Part shown: piece after piece, positions 33,801-46,496 of the stretch
Position numbering within the stretch: the stretch's first letter is position 1
Layout: each line of letters opens with the position of its first letter
DNA from: Physcomitrium patens
Lineage: Eukaryota; Streptophyta; Bryopsida; Funariales; Funariaceae
Direction of reading: 5' to 3'
NCBI RefSeq assembly: GCF_000002425.4
Contig: NC_037265.1
Location: 11,736,330 to 11,800,329, forward strand
DNA length: 64,000 bases
Program-made: the position numbers and the translations under genes
Notes under the pieces: model-generated
What the model saw: only the letters and a program-made list of their open reading frames with translations
Database searches by the model: none
What the model was told of the DNA's origin: nothing

Positions 33801-34160
33801 AGTGATTGGATTAAAAGTTATTTTTAGATAATGATGTAATTTCAAAAATAAATCTAGAATTGTAATAAGCTCTTTGTTGTAGATTTCATAATTAATTTTG
33901 GCTGCTCAAAAGTTTTTAGAATAAAAAGCTATCATATAGAGCTTATCATTTGCTATCATTTGTAATAAAATAACATCCAAAGCAAAATTTGATGTATTTT
34001 TTTCCATAAAAAATGCATTAGAAAAGTCAATATAATATAAAATTGGTACAAAAATAAATAATGTCTTCAAAGCTTCAAAAGTTGCTACAACTTCTTTGCT
34101 CCACTTAAGTTTGTCTTTACATATTAGGTATATAAGAAGAATCAAAAGTTGAGAATAATT
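33801..34160 (-). pseudogene. pol: RNase H relic of F
   Basis: The open block 33906-34145 contains FFMEKNTSNFALDVILLQM (first RNase H Asp region) and YMIAFYSKNF. Its N-terminus LKWSKEVVATFEALKTLF is the RT/RNase H connection. The remainder is truncated at 33801. Confidence 0.7.
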
Positions 34161-35020
34161 TTTGATGAAGATTGAATAATAATTGGCAAAGTTTAAAAAG
34201 CATTCTACATGTCTTATTGTTCTTAAAATCTTTCAATTCATGATAGTCTAGATCTTTATTATTGGGCCTTCATTAGAAAAGATGTATTCTAAGAATCTAA
34301 TTTGAATAGTATAGAATATACACTTTTCTAACTTGGCATATAATCCTGCATCTTTAAGTTTTTGTAATATAAAATAAATACAAAGTTCATATTTATTTTT
34401 TTTTAAATAAATAAATTTTTTGTCTAAATAATAGATTACAAAATTATTAAGAAATTCATGAAAAATAGCATTTATGAGTTGTTAAAAAGTAATTGGTATG
34501 GTCATGAATCCAAAAGGTATGACATTATATTAAAAATATCTAGGCCTAATTCAAAAAGAAGTCTTTTATTCATCTCTTTCTTTAATGCAGACCAAGTTGT
34601 ATACTCCTTATAGACCTATTTTTTATAGATCTTTGCTTGATTGAATTGATTAAGAAGTTTTGAAATCCAAAGTAAGAAATATTACTTTAACAGTAATCTT
34701 GTTAAGTCTTTAATAGTCTATATATATTTACTAAGATCTAGCATTTTTCTTTACAAATAAGATAAGAGCTCTTGTTGGAGATTTTGAATGGCATATGAAT
34801 TTTTTAACTAAGTTCTTGTGAATGTCTTCCTTGAGTGTAGTCAACTCATTCTATAATAAGTTATGGATTAGTCTAAATGGTAGTTGAGCTCTTCCTTACA
34901 AATCAATTGAATAATTATAGGATTCATGCTTAGAAAGAATATCTATATTTATTTTTGAAAAAATCCTTAAAATCTTGATATTAGCTAAAAATATCACTTT
35001 ATATCTTTTTACTATTAAAA
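34161..35020 (-). pseudogene. pol: Reverse transcriptase relic of F
   Basis: It aligns by position with RT of B, G and D on the minus strand (for example the aatcttgttaagtctttaat region near 34690). The frame is heavily interrupted and no open block exceeds about 60 codons. It is identified from synteny between RNase H and protease. Confidence 0.6.
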
Positions 35021-35590
35021 TGGACGTGGCATACATAGCAAAAGATGATTTTTTTTTTGCCCCATGGATGATAGCTCTTGTACCTACTAGTATAGGTTTG
35101 GATATATTAAACTTATGTATTTTTACTTGACTAATGGAATTTTAGATTAAACTATAAGAAAATTTAAAGTTATAAAAATTTCAATCTATCTAAGGATTAT
35201 ACTTTTTTAACCACAATAATCCTAAAATAAATGGGTTAGTGAGAAATCTTATTACATTATTACATTATGCTATTATGATCTTTTATTGCTATATCTAATG
35301 AAATAGTCTCATGGATAATATCTCTAGAAGATAACAAACAATCATTTATGACTTCTACATGTATAGATTTGATTTTCTTGATTAACAATATTTCTTATTT
35401 TTTGACAAAGACTTTATTTATAAAACAAGTTGAGGCCCTTAAATTTAATAAAATAAAGACTTTATGATTTTTAAGTCCTAAATATACATCCATTATAAAA
35501 AAAGATGAGAGATCGAAAGAGAGAATGAAACCATTATTAGATATTATATATGATTCTAATTGTACTATTCCTATTATAGCTAAAAAAAAC
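35021..35590 (-). pseudogene. Protease relic of F
   Basis: The order and text correspond to G (43560-44760) and B (15591-16130), with aagtcctaaatatacatcca at about 35484 matching the pre-active-site strand of those copies. No open frame. Confidence 0.5.
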
Positions 35591-37797
35591 TTATTTTCTA
35601 ATATATCATTTTATTTAGCAATTGTGCTCTTCATTTTGTGATTGTGTTGCTTCTTTGAATAATATTGAATAATTTACTTAATTTTTCCATAATATAAGCA
35701 CAAATCCTTTTGAAAACAAGTTTTTTTTTGCTCAATGAAAAATTTTAAATGTACCATTTTAATTTGCATTGATTCCGACCTTGAAAAATAAATTTTTAAA
35801 ATCTTAGTAGTTTCCATCATTACTTGATTTATTCCTTTTTAATCAAATCTTTATTCTTGACACCTTTCAAATAGTTGATTATTGCATGCAATGGTTCAAC
35901 TATTAGTAATGAGCAATAAATCTTTATGAAATATTCAATCTCTTATATGATTTTAAAAAAGACACATGGAATATGAGATGGATCTTTATAGACTCTTGTA
36001 GATGTTATCAATAAGCAATTGAATTGACTTATTTATATATAAGAAATGATTGAAGTTTATGATAATTCAACTTATCACAAAAGCAAATAGTCTTGATATT
36101 ACAAAAAAGTAATCATATCTTATTATCAAAGTGGAATTAAAGTTATTCCTTGTGAAAAACATCTGCATTGATCTTTTGTTGTTCTTGAGCTTCTTTTAAT
36201 TGTACCTTCAAGGTTGTATGTAGCTTAGATAAATGATTCATCAAATCTTCTATTATAGAATTATCAACTTTTAAAAAGTCAAAAGCATAAAGTCATAGAT
36301 AATAATCATAATTAATAAATATATATATATATATATTATTATAAAAAAAATTATATCAATGATAAAAGAATTTTTCAATCATCTTATTAGTAGTTGATGG
36401 TACTCTTCAAATATTACTCTAAAACTTGATTTACATATTCTACTTATCCATCAATTTGAAGATAGAAAGTCAAAGATAGTTTAACATCAACTTTTAGAAT
36501 CTTAAAAAGAATTCTATAAAATCTTGATATAAATTGAGTCCTCTTATTTGATATAATATCTTTGAGTAGTCCATGATAGTGATAGATATTATCAAGGTCA
36601 AGCTTAGCTATTTTTTCATCTATGATAGTTTTTGTACATAATACAAAATGTGTGATGTTAGTGAAATAATCTACTATCACAAATATGGAGACATAAGAAC
36701 TTAAGATTGAAATATTTGTGATAAAATCCATAAAAATAAAAGACTATGGTTGTTCTAAAATAGATAATGGCTGAAGAAGTTTGTAAGATTGATGAAAAGA
36801 AGTTTTTGATCTTAAAGAAATGTCACATGATTATATAAAATCTTTGATTGTCTTCAACATTAGTAATGAGCAATAATTTTTCTTAAATAATTTTTTTTTG
36901 ATATTACTAATAATAAATTTTTGGCATTATTCTTCAATTTATATCAAAATTGATTGATAAGGTCTTTCTTAATCCAATCCATGTAGTAAGAAAGGTTTTA
37001 GATTTTAATAACAAATATGGTGATTAATTGTGATTTGTGTCAAATAAATAAGAGCTTAATCTCTATTATTTTTTTCAATTATTTTTTTCAAATGTGGGCG
37101 TAAATAATTTTAAAAATAAATTTAAATCATAAAAGAGTTGTGAATCTTTTTCTATCAAAAGTACAAATCAAAAGAGAGTACAACTTGAATAAAAAGTGTA
37201 CTTATAAATCCAACATGAATAAATCTATTGAGATTTTATAAAAGATGCTATCTTAAATAAAACTTAACTTATTACAAATATTTTCAAAATTTTGATCTTA
37301 TTCTACTAAACTTCTCATGCATACTAATCTTTACCTCTCTAGTACTTCTAAGAGTAAAATTTCTTGAATTTGGTTGCAAGGTTGGTCTATTTGCTTCCCT
37401 CAACTACATAACTTCTTGGCATAGATTCTAAACTTCTTCCATAGGTATTGAAAAAGTGCTTATGTGGTTGATATTAGTGATGCATGAAATTTTCTTCCTA
37501 AAAACCTTAATAAGCTTATAAAAATTTACAATAGTTATAAATCTATTCTTATTTTTACTAATTATAATATCTATGTTTTTTCTTTCCATTAAAAATAATT
37601 TAATAAATCCAAAAATCAAATTAAAAGAAGATAATGTACAAACTTTAATGTCAAACAAATATTTCTATAAAGAAAAGTGATCTGCCCTCTTTAAAAAAAA
37701 ATCAATGTTAAAAAACTAAATTATTTATTTAAAAATAAATAGTCTATAATCTTCAAAATAAAACAATAGAAGTAAATAATTTAGTTTTATTATTAAA
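35591..37797 (-). pseudogene. gag: Gag and leader relic of F, interrupted by a 939-bp insert
   Basis: The zinc-knuckle end lies about 35640-35740 and the N-terminal part at 37428-37658 (open 76 codons; aligns with B at about 16560-16720). Between them, at 35920-36858, an integrase fragment is inserted and flanked by an 18-bp direct repeat. Gag-like sequence resumes on both sides. Confidence 0.65.
35920..36858 (-). repeat. Inserted copy of integrase fragment with 18-bp target duplication
   Basis: Flanks attagtaatgagcaataa at 35902-35919 and 36859-36876 are identical 18-mers. The insert matches 40884-41827 in element G over its whole length, and line-by-line reading found no substitution. The only differences are one TA unit in the (TA)n run and one A in a short A-run. 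The identical 95-codon ORFs at 36444-36731 and 41409-41696 (integrase core, IFVIVDYF and KRTQF motifs) show the match. It lacks LTR ends and a poly-A tail. Confidence 0.92.
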
Positions 37798-38315
37798 TTA
37801 TCAAAGACATAAATTCTAATAAAAAAATAATACTTTATATCTATATCACTCAAAAAGATTAAAAATTCACTTAAAGATGGTTATATATTGAACTAAAATA
37901 GCTATTATTAAAGACAAGAAGACTAAAAAGTCTTGAAACAAGACTAAAGACAAGGAAGGCATTGGAAAGAGTGAAGAAGGCTTTATTCTTGCCTCCATAT
38001 ATATTATCTAACTAACAGCTACATGATAATATTCTATAAGATCTTCAATACATGTTGATTTTATAAGACACATGTCTTAACTTATAAGGCAAGTTTTTTA
38101 TATATGCACTACATAATTAGCTTATTCTACAAGCTATCAATACGTGTGCCATATGGTTAACCTATCAATTATTTATAAATACATGTAAAGTCAAATTTAC
38201 ATCTATAGAGCTTATAAAAAACTTCTTTGGAAGATATTATAAAATTAATCTATTTTTATTTATTTATATTTTATTATTTATGTAATTATTGGAATAAATA
38301 TATATATCTATGATA
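37798..38315 (-). repeat. 5' LTR of F
   Basis: The right end (tatatctatgata) is a decayed reverse complement of TGTCACGGACATA, and the internal landmark gaagaaggctttattcttgc is at 37973. The left end near ttatcaaagac is inferred from alignment with B. Confidence 0.7.
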
Positions 38316-39363
38316 CTTTTATATCATTCCTTAGTTTTAAATAGAATTAGCTCATAAGAGCTTGCTCATCTCAAGTGATAATATAAGTCAATTACTTAAA
38401 ATCAAATACATAAATTAATGCGAAGCATGATTTTTGATATAATGAACAAATCTTTATTGTTGCCTATTGAAATTTTTCATGTTTTCCAAATCCTTCTACA
38501 AATACTTCTAAAAAAAACTTCAAAATTATTGAAGATTAGAGATTTCTTTTCAAATAAAGGAGCAAACTAAAATAAGACTTAGCTTATGAATAAGATTTTA
38601 ATTAAACTAACTCACAACTCTTCTATTGAATAGCACTCAAGTTGTAGAAAATTTATTAATCAAATTTGATTAATAAATCATTAAAACTTGAAATATGTGC
38701 CATCAAATTTTTTATGAAAGACTAATCCAAAGATCCTTTCATTGTTGAATAGATAATTATTTTTTAATTATAAATACCACTACTTTCTTAAATATAGAAG
38801 CTTAAAAAATTGATTGCATCATAGAGTAAATTATTTTAAGTCTCAAGGATATTAAGCTCAAAGAAAGAAATTCTGAAATATACTCTTGTGTCACTCAAAA
38901 GAACTAGAAAGTCAATCAAAGATGGTATAGGATTAAACTAGAATAGCTACTACCAAAGATAAGAAGACTAGAAAGTCTTGAAATAAGACTAAAGACTAGA
39001 AAGGTATTGATAAGAGTGAAAAAGGCTTCACTCTTACCTTCATATATACTCTTACCTAGGAGCTATGTGGCAGTATCTTATAGGATTTCTAAAATGTGTT
39101 GATTTTATAAGACACGTATTTTAACTTGCAAGGCAAGTTTTCTACATGTAAGTCACATAATTAGCTTGTTTTGTAGCTACCAATATGTGATTAACTTGTT
39201 GACTAAGTTTCTAACTTACCAATCAATTATGAATTTATGTAAAGTCAAAGCAATATCTATGAAGCTTTTAGGAATTTTTTTAAAAAAATATTATGAAATA
39301 AATTTATTTTTACTTATTTCTATTTAATTATATAAATATATATTAAAATAAATATCTATGACT
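38316..39363 (-). mobile_element. CHR fragment H: gag N-terminus and LTR
   Basis: 38316-38853 contains a decayed minus-strand gag start (the KKFDGT-type motif reads from about 38715), alignable with G at 45300-45740. 38854-39363 is a CHR LTR (landmark gaaaaaggcttcactcttac near 39018; right end atctatgact). The rest of the element is missing at the junction with F. Confidence 0.6.
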
Positions 39364-40210
39364 GAGACACTAGGTCTTGCATCACCATGAAATCTTGCAA
39401 GAAATTTCTCAATTTCAATAATTCTATGACATAAAGCATTTAGCATGTTTATTATAATATCTAACTTAGACTTGAGAAACTCAACCATACTAATATCTTC
39501 ACTTCTAATTATCTTGAAAGAAAAAAAATAAATTTCTAAATACCATCAATTTAGAAGAGTATACTTGTCAACCTCTAAAGCACTTAAATATCTTCAAGAA
39601 GAGCAATAATCTACTTTCTATCAAGAAAGTTCAAGCTCTAATATTGATAAGAGGGGAGTCTAGATAAACTATTATGGATATTTTATACAAAAGATCAAAT
39701 AAGAAATCAAACAAAAAAAATTCAATAAAAAAGCTAGCAAGAACTTCATTAAATCAAATGAGTACAAGATCAATACAAAGAAAGGTGAACTAGAATTCCA
39801 AGAGATGTACTATTGAGACTAAAGATATCTTCAGCTTTGATTCTAATATATATATTAAGTATTAGAAAGTTTTTCAAGAAGTTATCATATTTCTTAAAGA
39901 TGAAGTAATTTTAAGAAGCTTTTGGAGAATTTTCTATATTTCTTGAAGATGAAGTAATTTTAAAAAGCTTCTTAAGAAATTTCTATGTTACTTGAAGATG
40001 AAGCAATCGTAAGAAGCTTCTTAAATAACCTTCTTAATGCTTCTAAAACTTATTAGAATTTTTTGAAATATTCTAAAAAAAACTTAAAACTTTTTAGGAC
40101 CTTATAAAATATTTTAAAAATATTTTTAAATCTTTTATTGTAATATTCTAAAAAACTTTTTAAAATATTTTAAAAATATTCTTAAATATTTTTGTTAGAT
40201 GTTTGTAATA
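39364..40210 (-). mobile_element. L-group fragment L2: leader and LTR
   Basis: 39670-40210 aligns with the L1 LTR (1479-1941), from tattatggat through the runs of ttcttgaagatgaag to tgtttgtaata. 39560-39650 holds one leader unit (gagcaataatctactttcta, decayed ggtaatccgc) with the rc iMet-like motif near 39640. 39364-39550 is probably the gag start. Gag beyond is lost. Confidence 0.65.
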
Positions 40211-40883
40211 GTAATTGATAAGTCCTTTCAATCTTTGATAATGTCTCATATTAAGGTAAAAAAACCATCCTATTATTTAATCATTGTTGAGGCTTTCCTA
40301 ACTTCCTTCAAAAAAATATTTATAATACCATTAGGAATTGTTTTTACTTCCAATATAATCTCCAAACATTAAAAATCTCTTCTAAAGTCATAATCTCAAA
40401 TACATTGTATTTTGCCATCTATTTAAGAAAGAACATCTTATTTTTGAAGGTCTTTGTTTCTATTACGTCATCTTGAAGGCTGTGAAAATTCTAATTTCTC
40501 ATCTAATAAATTAATAAAAAATGGTTCTTAAATTAAATCTATCAACTGCTGATTTTCCATCTCATTGGCATCACAAAAAATAAAGAACTCATGTTGAAGA
40601 ATAAAAGATAGAATACAATCTCTAATGAACATCCTTTCTTTAATAATAGAAATTTGTTTGATTCTTTATTTTGGTTTTAATGGATGTCATTGATGAAAAG
40701 TTTTAACCTTTTCTACTATATTTGTAAGATTCTTTAGTAGCTTCTATGTGCATTCATTTATATTATATTATTACCAATAAATAAGATATTTCAACCTATT
40801 TTAATGTTGTCTTGGATTTAAGATTTTTTTTTCTTCAATTTTTCTATTATTATCAATTTTATAGGATATAGTAGTATTTTTCT
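40211..40883 (-). pseudogene. Chromodomain remnant and 3' UTR of G
   Basis: 40211-40700 matches J 3' sequence (atttaatcattgttgaggct, about 40275). About 40750-40870 is a decayed chromodomain equivalent of J 59869-60105, with stops replacing parts of the YLVHW strand. Confidence 0.6.
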
Positions 40884-42160
40884 TCTTTATGAAATATTCA
40901 ATCTCTTATATGATTTTAAAAAAGACACATGGAATATGAGATGGATCTTTATAGACTCTTGTAGATGTTATCAATAAGCAATTGAATTGACTTATTTATA
41001 TATAAGAAATGATTGAAGTTTATGATAATTCAACTTATCACAAAAGCAAATAGTCTTGATATTACAAAAAAGTAATCATATCTTATTATCAAAGTGGAAT
41101 TAAAGTTATTCCTTGTGAAAAACATCTGCATTGATCTTTTGTTGTTCTTGAGCTTCTTTTAATTGTACCTTCAAGGTTGTATGTAGCTTAGATAAATGAT
41201 TCATCAAATCTTCTATTATAGAATTATCAACTTTTAAAAAGTCAAAAGCATAAAGTCATAGATAATAATCATAATTAATAAATATATATATATATATATA
41301 TTATTATAAAAAAAATTATATCAATGATAAAAGAATTTTTCAATCATCTTATTAGTAGTTGATGGTACTCTTCAAATATTACTCTAAAACTTGATTTACA
41401 TATTCTACTTATCCATCAATTTGAAGATAGAAAGTCAAAGATAGTTTAACATCAACTTTTAGAATCTTAAAAAGAATTCTATAAAATCTTGATATAAATT
41501 GAGTCCTCTTATTTGATATAATATCTTTGAGTAGTCCATGATAGTGATAGATATTATCAAGGTCAAGCTTAGCTATTTTTTCATCTATGATAGTTTTTGT
41601 ACATAATACAAAATGTGTGATGTTAGTGAAATAATCTACTATCACAAATATGGAGACATAAGAACTTAAGATTGAAATATTTGTGATAAAATCCATAAAA
41701 ATAAAAGACTATGGTTGTTCTAAAATAGATAATGGCTGAAGAAGTTTGTAAGATTGATGAAAAGAAGTTTTTGATCTTAAAGAAATGTCACATGATTATA
41801 TAAAATCTTTGATTGTCTTCAACATTTGACATTATTAAGAATATTTGGATATTAGTTATAAAGACTTGTTATATATAAAATATTCTACTATTAGAAAGTT
41901 ATGACAAGCTTGAAAAATATATAATTATACCTCATCTTCTAGAATATATAAGTGATCCTCAAAATAAAATAGATTGATTTTGAATTCAAACTTAGAAGTA
42001 TTATGTGATTTTAAAGAATTTTTTTTAATATCACAAATAAGAAGATCAAAAGATATACTTGATTAAACTTGCTTAAAAAAAATTGAATCAATAATTAATA
42101 TTGATTTTATTTCTCAAAGATAATAATATTTTGGCTTAAATAAAATTAACTATTGTTTAT
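40884..42160 (-). pseudogene. pol: Integrase relic of G
   Basis: The open block 41409-41696 has MDFITNISILSSYVSIFVIV (first catalytic Asp), KIAKLDLDNIYHYHGLLKDI and ISNKRTQFISRFYRIL (second Asp region altered to Asn), then FYLQIDG. The bordering N-terminal zinc region lies about 41820-42100. 40884-41827 is nearly identical to the insert in F. Confidence 0.8.
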
Positions 42161-42640
42161 CAAAAGTTACATTTTTTTTCTTTTGATGCAAGATAAGATT
42201 ATTTGAAAAGAGAATTTGACAAACCTTATTTTTTTCTTGGTTGTTAAATAAACTTGAATTCAAATCTTGATAAAAACATCCTGCAATGGACTTAGCAATA
42301 ATTCAAAAGATGTAATGATATAAAATATTCAAGATTCTTATTGTATGTTTACACAATAATTGGATTAAAATTACTTTTTAGATAATGGTATCATTATTAG
42401 AATAAATTCACAATTACAAAAAATTCTTTATTATAGATTTTATAGTTAATCTTAGCTGCTAAAAAATTTCTTGAATTAAAATCTATTAGGTGAAGTTTAT
42501 CATTTATTTCCATTTATAACAATGCAATACTCAAAACAAAGTTTGATACATCAATTTTCATAAAGAATGGCTAAAAAAAATTGATGTGATATAAGATTGA
42601 TGCAAAAACAAAGGTTATCTTCAAAACTTCAAATATTAAT
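42161..42640 (-). pseudogene. pol: RNase H relic of G
   Basis: Syntenic with B and F. tacacaataattggattaaa (about 42351) and the ttctttattatagattttat stretch (about 42422) match the RNase H second-motif region on the minus strand. No open frame. Confidence 0.55.
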
Positions 42641-43520
42641 TTTACTATTTGATTCTATTAAAAAATTTCTTTATAAAGCAAATGTATGATTAGAGTTGCA
42701 ACTTGAAAGAAGTTCTTGATGAAGATTCAATAGTAATTAATAAATCTCAAGAAACATTGAAGATTTTTTATTTTTTTTAAGATCTTTCAATCTATAATGG
42801 TTTAAATTTTCTTAGGATCCATCATGAATATATCATTTGAAATTATGCATCCTTAGAGGTCAACTTGAGTAGTATAAAATATAAATTTTTCTATCTCATC
42901 ATAGAATCATGCATCATTTAGTTTTTGTAATATATGACAAACATAAAGTTCATATTTTTCTATGTTCTTCAAGTAGATTAAAATATTGTTTAAATAATAG
43001 ACAACAAAATCATTAAAAAATTCTCAAAAGATATCATTTATTAGATGGTAAAAAGTTATTAGTGCATTTATAAGTCCAAAAGGCATGATATTATATTAAA
43101 AATATTCATACGTGGTTCAAAATGCACTCTTCTATTCATCTCTTTCTTTGATGCATATTAAATTATATACTCTCTATAGATCTATTTTTGTATATATCTT
43201 AGCTTGATTCAAATAACTAAGAAATTTGAATATCAAAGATAAAGAGTATTCATTTTTGCTAATGATCTTATTGAATCTTTGATAATCAACAAACATCTAC
43301 GATGAACCATCTTTCTTCTTCTTAAATAAGATCAAAGTTCTTGCTAGATATTTGGAATGGCATTTGAAATTTTTGATCAGATTTTTTTAATATATTCCTT
43401 GAGCTTAGCAAACTTATTTTGTGATAAGTTATAAATTGGTCCAAATGGTGGTTGAGCTCTTTCTTAAAGGTCAATTAAGCAATTATAGAAGGTAATATTT
43501 CAAAAGAATATTTATATTTT
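42641..43520 (-). pseudogene. pol: Reverse transcriptase relic of G
   Basis: The minus-strand text aligns with B and J. The thumb lies at about 42740-42900, and the palm region at 43050-43310 includes aggcatgatattatattaaa, as in the other copies. It is interrupted repeatedly. Confidence 0.6.
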
Positions 43521-44780
43521 TTTTTTCAAAAATATCTTTAAAATCTTGATATTAACTTAGAATGCCATTTAAAGTATTTTTATTATTAAAAATAGATGTA
43601 ACATAAATAATATAAATTAATTTTTTTTGTATCATACAAAAAAATTCTTGTACCTAAAAATATAGATTTATTTATATTAGACTTATGAATTTCTATTTAA
43701 TAACAATCTTTATTAGATTCTCAAAAAAATTAAGACTATGAAAAATCTAATCTATTTTAGGATCAAATTTTTCATCTAAGGAAAAAATTGAGGCTTTTAA
43801 ATCTAATAGGACAAAGGCTTTGTAATGTTTAGGTCCTAAACTGATATCTATTGTGTGGTTGATCGTTTTACTTATTCCGAAAGAAACCTCCCAGAATAAA
43901 CCTGTATAGGGGAATTTGAACACGGGGAGTGACTAGTTGCTTAAGCATTCATGTTAGGGTCACACAATTAATTACCTCCAATGTATCGTCTCTATTTCCA
44001 TTGTCTAAGCACACAAGGAAACTATAATCTCTCCTTTCACCTTATCAATCTCTTCCTTACAACAATTCAGTCATACCAATAACTGTTATTTCCACCAATA
44101 TATCTTCACTCTTATAATCTCCAATTGTAATACCGCAACATCACAGCTTGAGCACACAATTACCCTCATTCCAATTACTGGAATTCTTCACACAGAACTA
44201 CCATTCACATTACAGTGTTTCACACAACCACAGATTCACTCTTTCTGCTGAACTACATTCAGATTTCAGCATTCAATCTCTCTTCTTCTCATTCAATAAC
44301 ATATAATTCCAATCACACTTTCATTCCATGATTCACTTCACAATATTCAGAAACTCTCAATACTCTTATTTCAAAGAACATAACAACAAAAGAAAAGAAG
44401 TAGCACCAAGCTTACCCCGGCTCACACTATCACAGTAATGGCCATTTCTTCCTCTCTCTCATCCTCCTTATCCTACCACGAGATACCAACTGCTACAACT
44501 CTAATGAAAATTACTTTTCCTAACTATTCATCCATTTTAACTACTGAACTACCTTTCTAACAGTCATCTATCCCTGTTTACACTATAAACTAAGTATCTA
44601 CAAATCAGCAAATAACTACTTATTCTACATATTGTAAAATAAAGAAAAGGTTCTGGAGAGAGAATAAAACCTTCATTAGGTATTATACAAGCTTTCAACT
44701 GCATGGTCTCTAATGTAATTGGAATTTTTTTTTTTCAAACATATTATCTCTTTTAACAATTGTACACATCATTTTTTAGT
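43521..44780 (-). pseudogene. Protease relic of G, split by solo LTR M
   Basis: Protease sequence 43521-43855 resumes at about 44636 (agaaaaggttctggagagag), matching uninterrupted F at 35440-35540. The intervening 774 bp is the M insert. Confidence 0.6.
43856..44629. repeat. Solo LTR M (774 bp) with TATTGT target duplication
   Basis: The insert starts TGGTTGATCG, ends TTATTCTACA (TG...CA) and is flanked by TATTGT at 43849-43854 and 44630-44635, with one extra G at the left junction. Composition (C/T-rich, about 37 percent GC by eye) differs from its host element. The orientation is unknown. It matches no other LTR in the window. Confidence 0.7.
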
Positions 44781-45922
44781 TGCGTTGTTTTTTTAGACAT
44801 TGTTGAGTAGTCTGCTTAGGTTCTGCACAATATAAGTACAATCCTTCTTGATGACAAGTCTTTTTTTGCTCAATTAGAAGTTTGAAATATACCACATCAA
44901 TTTTCATAATCTCTACTTTCACATATATATGTTAAAAAGATGTTGGTATTGCTATTAATGTTGAAGCCTACTTGTGTGATTTTTATATCAAAATTCAAAA
45001 AGTTGATTGTTACACTTCATAGCAAAGTAAATTGCTTCATTCAATATTTGAGAATTAAGTAAGTTGAGTATCAAATTTTTTTATCTCATATTGTAATCCA
45101 TAGAAAAATTAGAGAACAAGTATAGCATCATTCTAGTTGATATCAATTACAAGTTGTTAAAATTATGAAGCATATAATGATATTAATTTATTATCTTGTT
45201 ATAAAATATGGATCTCATTGGTTGCAATACAAATTACATCATATTTTCTATAGATGGATTGAAACTCTACCAAAAAAAAACTTTTAGATTATCTAATATT
45301 TGATCTCATTGTTAGAAAAAAATGATAAAAACTATGATAATGCTGAACTTAAAAGAAGTATATTAATAAATCTAATCTATGATTCTAAAATTTGATAGTT
45401 TTAGAATTGAAGTTCATTTACAAGTTATATTTGATTAATAAATCTTCAAAATTTATATCTTGTGCCATCAAACTTCTTAAGCAAGGAACTTCTTAATTCT
45501 TTAATACTAAAAGAGTGTTCTACTATAAGAAAAGAGACATGATTTAATATAGATATTGAAATAATTCCAATTATTTCTACATCTTTATTGCTTGCTATTC
45601 ATGTTGCTTCTTATAGTGGTAAATTGAATTAGTCTATTGCAAGCATTATCTCCCTTAATTTTTCTTGCATTTGTGCCATTGCATTTTTAATTTCAAATAG
45701 TTTTGCCATGATAACACTTAGAGAAAAAAAGATGTTCAATATTGCTCATGAAAAGTAATAGAAAGGACTTAAAATTTTTAAAAAATACTAAAAAAAATAT
45801 TAGTTTAGAAGAGCCTAATCTATAACTTTTAATACACTTATGTCTTATTAAGAAAAAAGAGTAATCCACTCTTAGTCAAGAAAAGATAAATTTTTTATAT
45901 TGTAAGTGTATTCTTGTCAATA
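44781..45922 (-). pseudogene. gag: Gag and leader relic of G
   Basis: The zinc-knuckle end lies about 44790-44920 (gcacaatataagtacaatcc is homologous to the L1 knuckle at the window start). The FDG region lies near 45465-45480 (ccatcaaacttctt). The leader, with the iMet-like motif decayed to aattttttatattg, lies at about 45890-45905. Confidence 0.6.
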
Positions 45923-45997
45923 TGTCAAGAAAAAAAATTCTATAAAAGTAAATAAAAAAGTGAGATTTTTTTTAAAGAAAGATGATAAAATAAAAAG

Positions 45998-46040
<43 letters not shown>

Positions 46041-46496
46041 GAAAGAAACTTGAATAACTATTATCAAAAGACAAAAAATCTAAAAAATTTTAGAAGTAGA
46101 TAAAAAGTAAAAAAATGAATTGACAAGAGTGAAGAAGGCTTCGTTCTTGCTTCTATATATACTATCTACCTAAGAGCTATTTTGCAATATTCTACAGGAC
46201 TTCTAATGCATGTTCAATATGCAAGATATGTCTTAACTTGTAAAGCAAGTTTTCTATATGTATACTATGTTATTAGCTTGTACTACATACTACCAACATG
46301 TACAACATATGACTAACTTAAAAGCCAAGTGTTCAACCTATCAATCACCTATAGACACGTACAAAGGTGAAATTGCATCTATAAAGCTTCTAAGAAGCTT
46401 TTCTATAAGATATCATCAAATTAACCTATTTTTATCTACTTCTACTTATTTATATTATCTGAGTTATTATTATAATAAATATGTATGTCCGTAATC
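45923..46496 (-). repeat. 5' LTR of G (574 bp)
   Basis: The right end atgtatgtccgtaat is nearly the intact reverse complement of the K LTR start. The left end is TGTCAAGAAA. The landmark gaagaaggcttcgttcttgc is at 46131. It includes (TA)n at about 46003-46038, not present in K. The ORF 46258-46494 lies inside and is spurious. Confidence 0.75.

Larger units (their letters stand above)
33801..38315 (-). mobile_element. CHR-group chromovirus F (minus, truncated)
   Basis: Minus-strand order: 5' LTR (38315 to about 37798), leader/gag with a foreign insert, protease, RT and RNase H. Integrase, chromodomain and 3' LTR are absent beyond 33801, where the D LTR abuts. All frames are broken. Confidence 0.75.
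40211..46496 (-). mobile_element. CHR-group chromovirus G (minus, nearly complete but decayed)
   Basis: It runs on the minus strand from a 5' LTR (46496 to 45923) through leader, gag, protease (split by solo LTR M), RT, RNase H, integrase and chromodomain remnant to a 3' untranslated region. The 3' LTR is replaced by L2 at 40210. Its integrase segment is the donor of the insert in F. Confidence 0.8.
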
